From Rhodobiaceae bacterium (GTDB lineage Bacteria; Pseudomonadota; Alphaproteobacteria; Rhizobiales; Tepidamorphaceae), in assembly GCA_007118805.1 (NCBI GenBank), contig SKQW01000152.1:1-39861 (forward strand): a DNA stretch of 39,861 nt. The letters are read 5' to 3'. Positions within the stretch are counted from its first letter, which is position 1; each line of letters opens with the position of its first letter. This document shows positions 6,609 through 14,025 of this stretch, piece by piece. The notes under the pieces were generated by a model. That model was given only the letters and a program-made list of their open reading frames with translations. It had not been told where the DNA came from and did not search any database. Position numbers and translations under genes: made by a program.

Positions 6609-8429
6609 GTGCGCGCCGGCAAGAGAGTCGATCGCTTGAGGCCTAGCACCAACCATTTGGAAGCCGAGCCGGCAATGGCGGCCCGGCCGCGGCAGGACGC
6701 TACACACCCGTCGTCCACCGCGTCGGCAGCAAGCCAAGCCGACAGGCACGAGGCCCGCCCCTTGCAGGGCGCGATGTGGGCTGCGGTCCTCGCAGATATT
6801 CGCGCAGCGGCCTATCTCTGGGATATCGCGACGGACAATCTGGTCTGGAGCGCGGGCGCCGAGCAGGTGCTGGGCGTCGATTCGCTCGAGCCGATCGCCA
6901 CCGGCCGGCGCTATGCCCAGCGCGTCGACCCGGACGGGCCGTCAGCACGGTTCGACGTCGTCAATCAAACCGGCGCGAGTGATCCAGGGGCGGGCGTGCC
7001 CTTCAACTCGGAGTACCGGTTCATGCCCCCCGGTGGGTCCCAGGCACTGTGGATCGAGGACTGCGGGCGATGGGAAATCGACGCCGACGGCACGCCGTTG
7101 CGGGTGCGGGGCGTGGTGCGCGTAGTCAATGAGCGCCGCGCGCGCGAGGAACGGCTCCTCTATCGCAGCGACCATGACGAGCTGACCGGCGCCCTCAATC
7201 GCGTGCGCCTCATCGAGGAGTTGGCCCATGCGATTGACCGTGCCGAGCGAACGCAATCGAGCTGTGCGCTGGTCAGTGTCGCTGTCGACAATCTCGGTAC
7301 GCTGAACGACACATACGGCTTCGACACCGGCGACCAGCTGGTTGCTGGCGCCGCCGCGCGGCTGGCCGAAACCGTCCGGCGCGGCGACGTGCTTGGTCGG
7401 TTGGGAGGCAACCGGATCGGCGTCGTGGTCAATGGCTGCGGGGCGAGTGCCCTGCGCACCGCCGTCGATCGCTTTCAGCAAACGGTGGCCGACGCACCAG
7501 TGTCGACCGATGGCGGGGCGATTCCGATCACCGTCTCGCTCGGCGCGGTGCTGCTCCCCCGGCATGGCCGCACCGTCGGCGCAGCGTTGGCCGCTGCGCA
7601 GGAGGCACTGGCCGAGGCGCGCCGGCGCGGCGTATCGGGATCGGTGCTGTACGATCCCTCACCCGGCCGCGAGACGGAACGGCGACGCAATATCGATATG
7701 GCGGGGACGGTGATCGCGGCGCTGAACGCCGATCGGGTCACGCTCGCGCTCCAACCGGTCGTCGCGGCCGGCTCCGGCCAGCCGGTGTTTCACGAGGCCC
7801 TTTGCCGGCTGAGCGCGCAGGACGGCTCGGTGATCGCGCCGAGCGACTTCCTCCACACCGCCGAGCGCCTCGGCTTTGTCCGGCTGATCGATCACCGCGC
7901 GCTTGACCTGTCGATGACGGCACTCGCCGAGGATCCGGCCCTCCAGCTATCGGTCAACGTTGCCGCGCCGACGGCGCTGGAAGGCACGTGGTTTGCCCGC
8001 CTGGCCAGCCACCTGCGAAGATCCCGTGACCTCGCCGCGCGGTTTGTGGTCGAGATCACCGAGACCATGGCGATCACTGACCTGCCGCGCACCATCGATT
8101 TTGTCGGATCGATCAGGGATCTCGGGTGCCGCGTGGCGATCGACGATTTCGGCGCCGGCCACACCTCGTTTCGCAATCTGCGGGCGATGTCCGCCGATAT
8201 CGTCAAGATTGATGGGTCGTTCATCGACGGCATTGCCGACAATGTCGACGACCAGATCTTCGTGGAGACCCTGGTGCGGCTGGCCAAGCATATTGGCATG
8301 GAGACAGTGGCCGAACGGGTCACCAGTGAGGCCGACGCAGCGCTCCTGCGATCCATCGGCATCGACTATCTCCAGGGCCACCTGTTCGGCGAGCCCCGCA
8401 TCGCGCAGGGTGGACGAACCGCTGGATAA
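6609..8429 (+). CDS. PAS-GGDEF-EAL protein: probable c-di-GMP phosphodiesterase with degenerate GGDEF
   Basis: A 606-residue cytoplasmic c-di-GMP protein. A PAS-type sensor spans about 60-180, a GGDEF domain about 185-345 and an EAL domain about 360-600. The GGDEF signature is degraded to GGNRI (266-270), so cyclase activity is unlikely, but an RxxD inhibitory-site motif (RRGD, 257-260) sits at the correct five-residue distance. The EAL domain keeps the expected catalytic and metal residues: EAL at 396-398, N in LSVNVAAPT, E in VEITET, DD in IDDFGAG, K in VKIDGSF, E in VAERV and Q in YLQGHLFG. Hydrolysis of c-di-GMP with allosteric control by the GGDEF module is therefore the likely role. The start is a GTG with a weak ribosome binding site; an ATG at 6675 is an alternative. 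TTAACC boxes lie upstream. Confidence 0.9.
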   Translation: MRAGKRVDRLRPSTNHLEAEPAMAARPRQDATHPSSTASAASQADRHEARPLQGAMWAAVLADIRAAAYLWDIATDNLVWSAGAEQVLGVDSLEPIATGRRYAQRVDPDGPSARFDVVNQTGASDPGAGVPFNSEYRFMPPGGSQALWIEDCGRWEIDADGTPLRVRGVVRVVNERRAREERLLYRSDHDELTGALNRVRLIEELAHAIDRAERTQSSCALVSVAVDNLGTLNDTYGFDTGDQLVAGAAARLAETVRRGDVLGRLGGNRIGVVVNGCGASALRTAVDRFQQTVADAPVSTDGGAIPITVSLGAVLLPRHGRTVGAALAAAQEALAEARRRGVSGSVLYDPSPGRETERRRNIDMAGTVIAALNADRVTLALQPVVAAGSGQPVFHEALCRLSAQDGSVIAPSDFLHTAERLGFVRLIDHRALDLSMTALAEDPALQLSVNVAAPTALEGTWFARLASHLRRSRDLAARFVVEITETMAITDLPRTIDFVGSIRDLGCRVAIDDFGAGHTSFRNLRAMSADIVKIDGSFIDGIADNVDDQIFVETLVRLAKHIGMETVAERVTSEADAALLRSIGIDYLQGHLFGEPRIAQGGRTAG

Positions 8430-8522
8430 ACACCCCGAATAGCCCCCCTGAGACTCGTTCCGATTGCTCGGGAACTCTGCGACCCATCCGGTGTTGTCTC
8501 GGCCAGGAGGAACGCTGACAGC

Positions 8523-8538
8523 GGAGCGACATCGCTCC
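8523..8538. other. Stem-loop upstream of the DUF1344 gene
   Basis: Perfect 7-bp arms GGAGCGA (8523-8529) and TCGCTCC (8532-8538) with a 2-base loop, flanked by GACA and TGTC that could extend the stem with a bulge. No T-run follows, so it is more likely an mRNA leader structure or operator than a terminator. Confidence 0.35.
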
Positions 8539-8591
8539 TGTCCTGCTGGTGCTCCCCTGCCAAGACGCAAAGCAAGCAACGGAGGTAGACT

Positions 8592-8849
8592 ATGAAGCCG
8601 ATCATTGGTGCCGTTTCTGCAATCGCCCTTATCGCCTCGGTCGGAATGGCGGCGGCCGACGAAACCACTGCCACTGTCGAGCAGGTCGATGAGACCATGC
8701 GCACCATCACCCTTGATGATGGCAACACCTATGAGCTTCAGGAAGGTGTGAACATTGAGGGCATCTTCCCGGGCCAGGAGGTGACGGTCTCCTACGAGGA
8801 AGAGAACGGCGACTATGTCGCCAGCAGCGTCGAGCCGGCGATGGACTAA
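8592..8849 (+). CDS. DUF1344 periplasmic protein
   Basis: A small exported protein of 85 residues. It has a signal peptide (MKPIIGAVSAIALIASVGMA, cleavage near AAADE) and a 60-residue mature part that is predominantly beta and acidic (TATVEQVDETMRTITLDDG, then PGQEVTVSYEE). This matches the DUF1344 family, known mainly from Rhizobiales and relatives. A good ribosome binding site, ACGGAGGT, lies 6 bases before the ATG. No function has been established that I know of; the single small beta fold with no cysteines or obvious active site suggests a structural or binding role. It is followed by a strong hairpin and a convergent protease gene. Confidence 0.8.
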   Translation: MKPIIGAVSAIALIASVGMAAADETTATVEQVDETMRTITLDDGNTYELQEGVNIEGIFPGQEVTVSYEEENGDYVASSVEPAMD

Positions 8850-8867
8850 TCGCCTTGCGCGCTCGTT

Positions 8868-8893
8868 CGGACCGGGCGGTCACGCCCGGTCCG
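8868..8893. terminator. Perfect 11-bp hairpin between convergent genes
   Basis: CGGACCGGGCG (8868-8878) and CGCCCGGTCCG (8883-8893) form an 11-bp stem with loop GTCA, between the stop of the DUF1344 gene and the stop of the minus-strand protease. It is placed to end transcription from both sides. It lacks a T-run, so it may act as a barrier or mRNA-stabilising end rather than a classical intrinsic terminator. Confidence 0.55.
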
Positions 8894-8905
8894 TCCAACA
8901 CCGCG

Positions 8906-9700
8906 TCAGTTTGTCAGACGGCACCCAGCGCCGGTCAATTCCTCGTACACAGGTGCCGGCACGGCATCGCGATAGCCCGCCTCCGCGAGGAAGCACAGGA
9001 TCTTCCGGGCTGAGACCACATTGGTCTCGCCGGCCACCGGCAATGTGATGGTGCGCTCCGCCTCGCCGGGGACTGTGACCTTGACGCTCCGGTGGCTCCG
9101 CACGATCCCCACCAGCGCGCCGCTGTCGCGGTCATAGACGCCGCCGCCGCTCATGCCGTGACTTACAGTGGCATCAATCAGGGCGACCGGCCCCTCCAGC
9201 GGGAACCCGCCATCATCTTCGCCCGTGACGTGATCGATCTGGCTGACCATCCCGCTGACGACCGTAGCCCGCCCTCCCCAGGGGAATGAGGCGACGAAGA
9301 TGGGGTCCCCCAGCATCGCCCGTGAGGCGAACGTGATCGAGTTGGCCTCGAAGGCTTCGACCTCGAGAATCGCCAGATCGGCATCAGCGTCGACCGCGAT
9401 CAGCCGTGCCGGCTTAGCCGTCCTGCCAAGCGGCGTCAGGGCGTGAATCTCCTGCTCCTCGACGGGAGTCAGAACATGGGCGGCGGTCACCAGCAGCGAC
9501 CGCCCTTCCCCGTTCGATACCACCACCGAGGAACCGGCTCGCCGGGTTCCGCCCTCGCGAATCACGACGACCTGCGCAGTGGACGCCAGCATTTCGCGCA
9601 TCACCCCGCCAGGCGAATCCGCCGCGGTCGGCATCGGTTGAAGCGCGGTCGCAAGCACGGCCGCGCCCAGCAGCGCGAGCAAAAAAGGTCCGAATCTCAT
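8906..9700 (-). CDS. Secreted trypsin-like serine protease
   Basis: An exported S1-type peptidase of 264 residues. A hydrophobic N-terminal signal (residues 1-27) is followed by a compact chymotrypsin-like domain with a full catalytic triad: His75 in VTAAHV, Asp108 in DADADLAIL and Ser184 in SHGMSGGGVYD. There is no PDZ domain, which separates it from DegP/HtrA proteases, and the length fits a single-domain trypsin-2 type enzyme. The ribosome binding site is a G-rich stretch directly before the ATG. A perfect AT-rich dyad lies 40 bases upstream. The substrate is unknown; a periplasmic quality-control or stress role is inferred only from the family. Confidence 0.88.
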   Translation of the reverse strand: MRFGPFLLALLGAAVLATALQPMPTAADSPGGVMREMLASTAQVVVIREGGTRRAGSSVVVSNGEGRSLLVTAAHVLTPVEEQEIHALTPLGRTAKPARLIAVDADADLAILEVEAFEANSITFASRAMLGDPIFVASFPWGGRATVVSGMVSQIDHVTGEDDGGFPLEGPVALIDATVSHGMSGGGVYDRDSGALVGIVRSHRSVKVTVPGEAERTITLPVAGETNVVSARKILCFLAEAGYRDAVPAPVYEELTGAGCRLTN

Positions 9701-9739
9701 GATCCCCCCCGATCACCCCATAGGCATTCTCGCCCCAAC

Positions 9740-9759
9740 CATTGAATCGAAATTCAATG
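9740..9759. promoter_or_regulatory. Perfect 8-bp dyad upstream of the protease gene
   Basis: CATTGAAT (9740-9747) and ATTCAATG (9752-9759) are perfect inverted arms around CGAA. The element is AT-rich in a GC-rich context and lies 40-59 bases upstream of the protease start on the minus strand. It is a candidate operator or leader hairpin. Confidence 0.4.
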
Positions 9760-9842
9760 AGACTTTGCAGGCAGTTAAACTCCCCACTGCAATGTATCCG
9801 CAAGCCCGCAAGAGGCAAACGAATCGCTGCCAGGCACGAGTC

Positions 9843-10475
9843 TCAACGCTTGCGGGACATGCTGTCCAGGCGCTGCTGCATATCCTCAAGCTGCTTCTTC
9901 AGGGCATCGATCTCGGAGTCGGAGGGCTCCGCGGCGTCCGGTCGCGCCGGCTCGGCCCTGTCCGATCCCGCTTCGCTTGAGTCCCCGGCGCCGGTGCGTT
10001 CGGGGCTCGACGGCGCGCCCTCGTTGTTGGCGAAGGGCGTGAACATGCGAAATGCCTGCTCGAACATCGCCACATTGCGCCGGGTCTGCTCCTCGAGCGC
10101 CCCGAAAGCCGTCGTGCCGAACGCTTTCGTCATCTGCTCGCGAAGCTTTTCCTGCTCGTTGGTCAGCGAGCGCATCGACATATCGAGGTAGCTCGGCACT
10201 AGGGACTGCATGGAGTCGCCGTAGAACCGGATGAGCTGCCGGAGAAAGTTGACGGGCAGCAGGTTGGGCCCGCGGCTTTCCTGCTCGAAGATGATCTGAG
10301 TCAGCACCGATCGCGTGATGTCATCGCCGGTCTTGGCATCGACAACCGTGAAATCCTCCCCCGCCTTGACCATTTCCCCCAGGTCGTCGAGCGTGACATA
10401 AGTGCTGGTGCCGGTATTGTAGAGCCGCCTGTTGGCGTATTTCTTGATGACCGTCGGCTCGGTTTCGCCTGCCAT
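9843..10475 (-). CDS. phaR: PhaR, polyhydroxyalkanoate synthesis repressor
   Basis: PhaR represses phasin and other PHA genes and is released when it binds nascent PHA granules. The 210-residue protein begins with the diagnostic DNA-binding domain (IKKYANRRLYNTGTSTYVTL, residues 10-29, then VVDAKTGDDITRSVLTQIIFEQE), followed by the PHB-accumulation regulatory domain (about 75-130). The tail is charged and Pro/Ser-rich and ends in a predicted coiled coil (residues about 185-207). It diverges from phaA-phaB with a 259-base gap containing inverted repeats, the usual place for its operator. The call is firm; its target genes here are inferred from position. Confidence 0.95.
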   Translation of the reverse strand: MAGETEPTVIKKYANRRLYNTGTSTYVTLDDLGEMVKAGEDFTVVDAKTGDDITRSVLTQIIFEQESRGPNLLPVNFLRQLIRFYGDSMQSLVPSYLDMSMRSLTNEQEKLREQMTKAFGTTAFGALEEQTRRNVAMFEQAFRMFTPFANNEGAPSSPERTGAGDSSEAGSDRAEPARPDAAEPSDSEIDALKKQLEDMQQRLDSMSRKR

Positions 10476-10607
10476 ACGCTGCCTCGATCACGCCGTGTTG
10501 CCCCGAACATCCGCTTTGCTTCGCTGACCGGGAGACACACGATAGGGAATTTGTGCCGGTCGGGCCACCGATTTCGTTCACAGGTGGCCGAGCGGCGATC
10601 TTGGCGC

Positions 10608-10627
10608 ATGATGCACCGCGGCATCAT
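10608..10627. promoter_or_regulatory. Candidate PhaR operator between phaR and phaA
   Basis: Perfect inverted arms ATGATGC (10608-10614) and GCATCAT (10621-10627) are separated by 6 bases. A second dyad, TTGCG-TTGC-CGCAA, is at 10641-10654. PhaR proteins are reported to bind TGC/GCA-type inverted repeats, and these sites lie in the gap between the divergent phaR and phaA genes. The binding role is inferred. Confidence 0.45.
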
Positions 10628-10734
10628 TTGACTCCATTGGTTGCGTTGCCGCAAACAGGTAGGCACGTAGATCAGATAATCCGATCCAGGCGCCAGCCGC
10701 CGGGTGGCGCCGATCCATCCGCCAGGAGAACTCC

Positions 10735-11913
10735 ATGAGTCAGGACTCTGTTGTCATCGTCAGCGCCGCACGAACCCCGGTAGGGGCCTTCAACGGATCG
10801 CTCTCCACCGTGCCGGCAGCCCATCTCGGTACCGTAGCCATCGACGCCGCGCTGCAGCGCAGCCAGGTTGCGCCGGACGAGGTCGGGGAAGTCATTCTCG
10901 GTCAGATCCTGACCGCCGGCCAGGGCCAGAATCCGGCGCGCCAGGCCGCGATCGGTGCCGGGATCCCCGTCGAGACCCCCGCATGGGGCATGAATCAGCT
11001 TTGCGGATCGGGGCTGCGCGCCGTCGCGCTGGGCGCGCAGCAGGTCGCCGACGGCTCGGCGGCGATTGTCGTGGCCGGCGGTCAGGAGTCTATGAGCCAG
11101 GCGCCGCATTGCGCCTATCTCAGGAGCGGCCAGAAGATGGGCGACCTGAACTTCGTCGACACCATGATCAAGGATGGCCTCTGGGACGCCTTCCACGGCT
11201 ATCACATGGGCAATACCGCCGAGAATGTCGCCAAGCAGTGGCAGATCACCCGCGAGCAGCAGGACGCCTTTGCCGTCGCCTCTCAGAACAAAGCCGAAGC
11301 GGCAAGGCGGGAGGGACGGTTCAAGGACGAGATCGCCCCGGTCACGATCAAGACCCGCAAGGGCGAGACGGTCGTTACGGAGGACGAGTATATCCGCGAG
11401 GGCGTCACGCTGGAGGCGATCTCGGGCCTGCGGCCGGCCTTCGAGAAGGACGGCACGGTGACGGCGGGCAATGCCAGCGGCATCAATGACGGGGCCGCCG
11501 CCATGGTCCTGATGAGTGAAGGCGAGGCAAGCCGGCGCGGCCTTGAACCAATGGCGCGTATCGTCTCCTGGGCAAGCGTTGGCGTCGATCCCCAGATCAT
11601 GGGCTCAGGCCCGATCCCGGCCTCCCGCAAGGCGCTGGAGAAGGCGGGCTGGCGGCTCGACGACATAGAGCTTGTCGAGGCCAACGAGGCCTTTGCGGCC
11701 CAGGCTTGCGCGGTGAACAAGGATCTCGGCCTCGACACCGAGATCGTCAACGTCAATGGTGGCGCCATCGCCATCGGCCATCCGATCGGCGCGTCCGGCG
11801 CCCGCGTGCTCAACACGCTGCTATTTGAAATGAAGCGGCGCGGCGTGCGCAAAGGCCTCGCCACGCTGTGCATCGGCGGCGGCATGGGAATCGCCATGTG
11901 CGTCGAACGCTGA
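10735..11913 (+). CDS. phaA: Acetyl-CoA acetyltransferase (beta-ketothiolase)
   Basis: PhaA condenses two acetyl-CoA to acetoacetyl-CoA, the first step of polyhydroxybutyrate synthesis, in the cytoplasm. The 392-residue length is standard. The acyl-enzyme cysteine is Cys90 in [12 protein letters not shown], the catalytic histidine is in [12 protein letters not shown], and the second cysteine is in [14 protein letters not shown] at the C-terminus. The ribosome binding site CCAGGAG lies 7 bases before the ATG. It is followed 34 bases later by phaB, so the two form an operon divergent from phaR. No PHA synthase (phaC) is within the window. Confidence 0.97.
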   Translation: MSQDSVVIVSAARTPVGAFNGSLSTVPAAHLGTVAIDAALQRSQVAPDEVGEVILGQILTAGQGQNPARQAAIGAGIPVETPAWGMNQLCGSGLRAVALGAQQVADGSAAIVVAGGQESMSQAPHCAYLRSGQKMGDLNFVDTMIKDGLWDAFHGYHMGNTAENVAKQWQITREQQDAFAVASQNKAEAARREGRFKDEIAPVTIKTRKGETVVTEDEYIREGVTLEAISGLRPAFEKDGTVTAGNASGINDGAAAMVLMSEGEASRRGLEPMARIVSWASVGVDPQIMGSGPIPASRKALEKAGWRLDDIELVEANEAFAAQACAVNKDLGLDTEIVNVNGGAIAIGHPIGASGARVLNTLLFEMKRRGVRKGLATLCIGGGMGIAMCVER

Positions 11914-11947
11914 CCCAAGCCCACGGCCCAACGGGGAGACACGAAAC

Positions 11948-12673
11948 ATGGCACGAGTTGCACTGGTTACAGGCGGCACCCGCGGCATTGGCGGGGCGAT
12001 ATCCCAGGCACTTCTAGCGACGGGCTACCGGGTCGCCGCCAACTACGCCGGCAATGACGAGGCGGCGGAAGCCTTCAAGGCGCAGACCGGCATTCCCGTC
12101 TATAAGTGGGACGTATCCGACCCCGCTGCCTGTGAAACCGGGATCAGACAGGTCGAGGCCGATCTCGGGCCGGTCGACATACTGGTCAACAATGCCGGGA
12201 TCACCCGCGACACCATGTTTCACAAGATGAGCTTCGAGCAGTGGAAGGCTGTCATCGACACCAATCTCGGCTCGCTGTTCAACATGTGCCGGCCGGTGAT
12301 CGAGGGCATGCGCGAGCGCGGCTTCGGCCGGATCGTCAACATCTCCTCGATCAACGGCCAGAAGGGGCAGATGGGCCAGTCGAACTATTCCGCCGCCAAG
12401 GCCGGCGAACTGGGCTTCACCAAGGCCCTCGCCCAGGAAAATGCGCGCAAGGGCATCACCGTGAACGCCGTCTGCCCGGGCTATATCGGCACCGAAATGG
12501 TCAGAGCGGTGCCGCAGGAGGTGCTCGACAAGAACATCATTCCGCAGATCCCCGTCGGCCGGCTCGGCGAGCCGGAGGAAATCGCGCGCTGCGTGGTGTT
12601 CCTGGCTTCCGAGGATTCAAGCTTCATCACCGGCGCCACCCTGTCGGCCAATGGCGGTCAATACATGACTTGA
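11948..12673 (+). CDS. phaB: Acetoacetyl-CoA reductase
   Basis: PhaB reduces acetoacetyl-CoA to (R)-3-hydroxybutyryl-CoA with NADPH, giving the monomer for polyhydroxybutyrate. It is a 241-residue short-chain dehydrogenase with the cofactor motif VTGGTRGIGGAI (8-19), NNAGITRDTMFHKM, the catalytic SSINGQKGQMGQSNYSAAKA segment (Ser, Tyr and Lys in YSAAK), and the C-terminal GATLSANGGQYMT typical of PhaB. A GGGGAG ribosome binding site precedes the ATG. It is the second gene of the phaAB operon and converges on the gene of an FAD oxidoreductase. Confidence 0.96.
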   Translation: MARVALVTGGTRGIGGAISQALLATGYRVAANYAGNDEAAEAFKAQTGIPVYKWDVSDPAACETGIRQVEADLGPVDILVNNAGITRDTMFHKMSFEQWKAVIDTNLGSLFNMCRPVIEGMRERGFGRIVNISSINGQKGQMGQSNYSAAKAGELGFTKALAQENARKGITVNAVCPGYIGTEMVRAVPQEVLDKNIIPQIPVGRLGEPEEIARCVVFLASEDSSFITGATLSANGGQYMT

Positions 12674-12675
12674 CG

Positions 12676-12697
12676 GACCGGCCCATTACAGCCGGTC
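12676..12697. terminator. Hairpin between phaB and the convergent oxidoreductase gene
   Basis: Arms GACCGGC (12676-12682) and GCCGGTC (12691-12697) with an 8-base loop lie just past the phaB stop; the loop contains the stop codon of the minus-strand gene. It is a possible bidirectional terminator, though there is no T-run. Confidence 0.4.
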
Positions 12698-13972
12698 GCG
12701 CAGAGCGTACCAGGTCATGGCCGCGGCAAGTGTCGGCGCGCGAAGCCAGCGCCCGCCCGGAAAGGCAGGGCACGGAAACTGGGCAAACGCATCGAGCCGG
12801 GCGGGATTGCCGTTGATCGCTTCGGCCAGAACCCGACCCGCGAAAGGCGCCGTGCCCACCCCATGGCCGGAATAGCCGCAGGCCGCGTAGACGCCGGACG
12901 CCAGCTTGCGGATGTAAGGCAGGCGGTGGCGCGTGATCGCCAGGGTGCCGCCCCAGGCATAGTCGATCCGGGCATCGGCGAGTTGGGGATAGATCGTCAG
13001 CATGTGGCGCCGCACGAAGGCCTTCACATCCCGCGGATCGCGGCGCGAGAAGGTTTCGCCGCCCCCGAACAGGAGGCGCCCGTCCGGCGTCGGCCGCCAG
13101 TAATGAACGACGAATCGGGAATCCGAGGCTGCCTCCCCGGCGGCTAGAAGCCCGCCCGTCCGCCCCGCGCCGATCGGCTCGGTGGTCAGGACGTAATTGT
13201 TGATCGGCATCACCCGCGCCTCGACGTCCGGCATCAAGCCATCGAGATAGCCGTTGCCGGCGAGGACGACGGTCTCGGCCCGCACCCGGCCCTTTCGCGT
13301 CACCAGCGCCGGATGCCCGTCGTCGCCCAGCGCGACCACGGGGCTCGCTTCGTGGAGCCGCGCGCCGGCAGCGGCCGCCGCGCGCGCCATGCCGAGCGCC
13401 AGCTTGAGCGGATGGAGATGGCCCGCGCCCCGGTCGCGCCAGCCGCCATGATAGGCGTCGGTGCCGAGCGCGGCCTCGACCGCATCCCGGTCGAGAGTCT
13501 CGACATGCGGATAGTCGTAGCGCACCCGGAGCTTGTCGACATAGGCGGCCTCCTCGGCGAGGAACCGCTGCTTGTGGACGGCATGGATCAGGCCCGCGCG
13601 ATAGTCACAGGCGATCTCGTGCCGCTTGATGATGTCGTGGAGCGCGGTTTTGGCCTCCTCGGCCAGCGTCCATAGTCGCTTGGCCTCGTCGAGGCCGAAG
13701 CGCGCTTCCAGCCAGTCGACATCCCGGCGCTGGCCGGAATGGAGCTGGCCCCCGTTGCGCCCCGACGCGCCCCAGCCGACCCGCTCGGCTTCGAGAAGCA
13801 CCACGTCGCGGCCGGCCTCGGCGAGATAGAGGGCCGCGGACAGGCCGGTGAACCCGCCGCCGAGAATCGCGACATCCGCCGTGGTGTCGCCGTCGAGCGC
13901 AGCAAAGCGCGGCGGGGGATCGACCGTCGCCGCATACCAGGAGGTGGCGGGATATGAGCTGGTGTCTGTCAT
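12686..13972 (-). CDS. puuB: FAD-dependent oxidoreductase, gamma-glutamylputrescine oxidase type
   Basis: A 428-residue DAO-family flavoenzyme. The dinucleotide-binding motif DVAILGGGFTGLSAALYLAEAG begins near residue 29, followed by GWGASGRNGGQLHSGQ, the segment that marks the OrdL/PuuB group. The C-terminal FAD segment YACGYSGHGVGTAPFAGRV is present. PuuB oxidises gamma-glutamylputrescine to gamma-glutamyl-gamma-aminobutyraldehyde and H2O2. The neighbouring upstream gene on the same strand is a PuuA-like glutamine synthetase homologue, which supports this substrate. Related enzymes in the same group act on other amines, so the symbol is an inference from the pair. The dehydrogenase (puuC) and hydrolase (puuD) of the pathway are not in the window. 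Confidence 0.8.
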   Translation of the reverse strand: MTDTSSYPATSWYAATVDPPPRFAALDGDTTADVAILGGGFTGLSAALYLAEAGRDVVLLEAERVGWGASGRNGGQLHSGQRRDVDWLEARFGLDEAKRLWTLAEEAKTALHDIIKRHEIACDYRAGLIHAVHKQRFLAEEAAYVDKLRVRYDYPHVETLDRDAVEAALGTDAYHGGWRDRGAGHLHPLKLALGMARAAAAAGARLHEASPVVALGDDGHPALVTRKGRVRAETVVLAGNGYLDGLMPDVEARVMPINNYVLTTEPIGAGRTGGLLAAGEAASDSRFVVHYWRPTPDGRLLFGGGETFSRRDPRDVKAFVRRHMLTIYPQLADARIDYAWGGTLAITRHRLPYIRKLASGVYAACGYSGHGVGTAPFAGRVLAEAINGNPARLDAFAQFPCPAFPGGRWLRAPTLAAAMTWYALRDRL

Positions 13973-14025
13973 CGCCGCGCCATTCGCAAGAAGGGTCGGC
14001 CATCCGCCGGCGCCCCGGCGATCGG

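Noticed and set aside
6069-6749. A 226-codon minus-strand frame overlapping the small gene and the start of the GGDEF-EAL gene
   Set aside because: Low-complexity Arg/Gly/Cys-rich translation; a different frame (6098-6334) has better coding character and a ribosome binding site.
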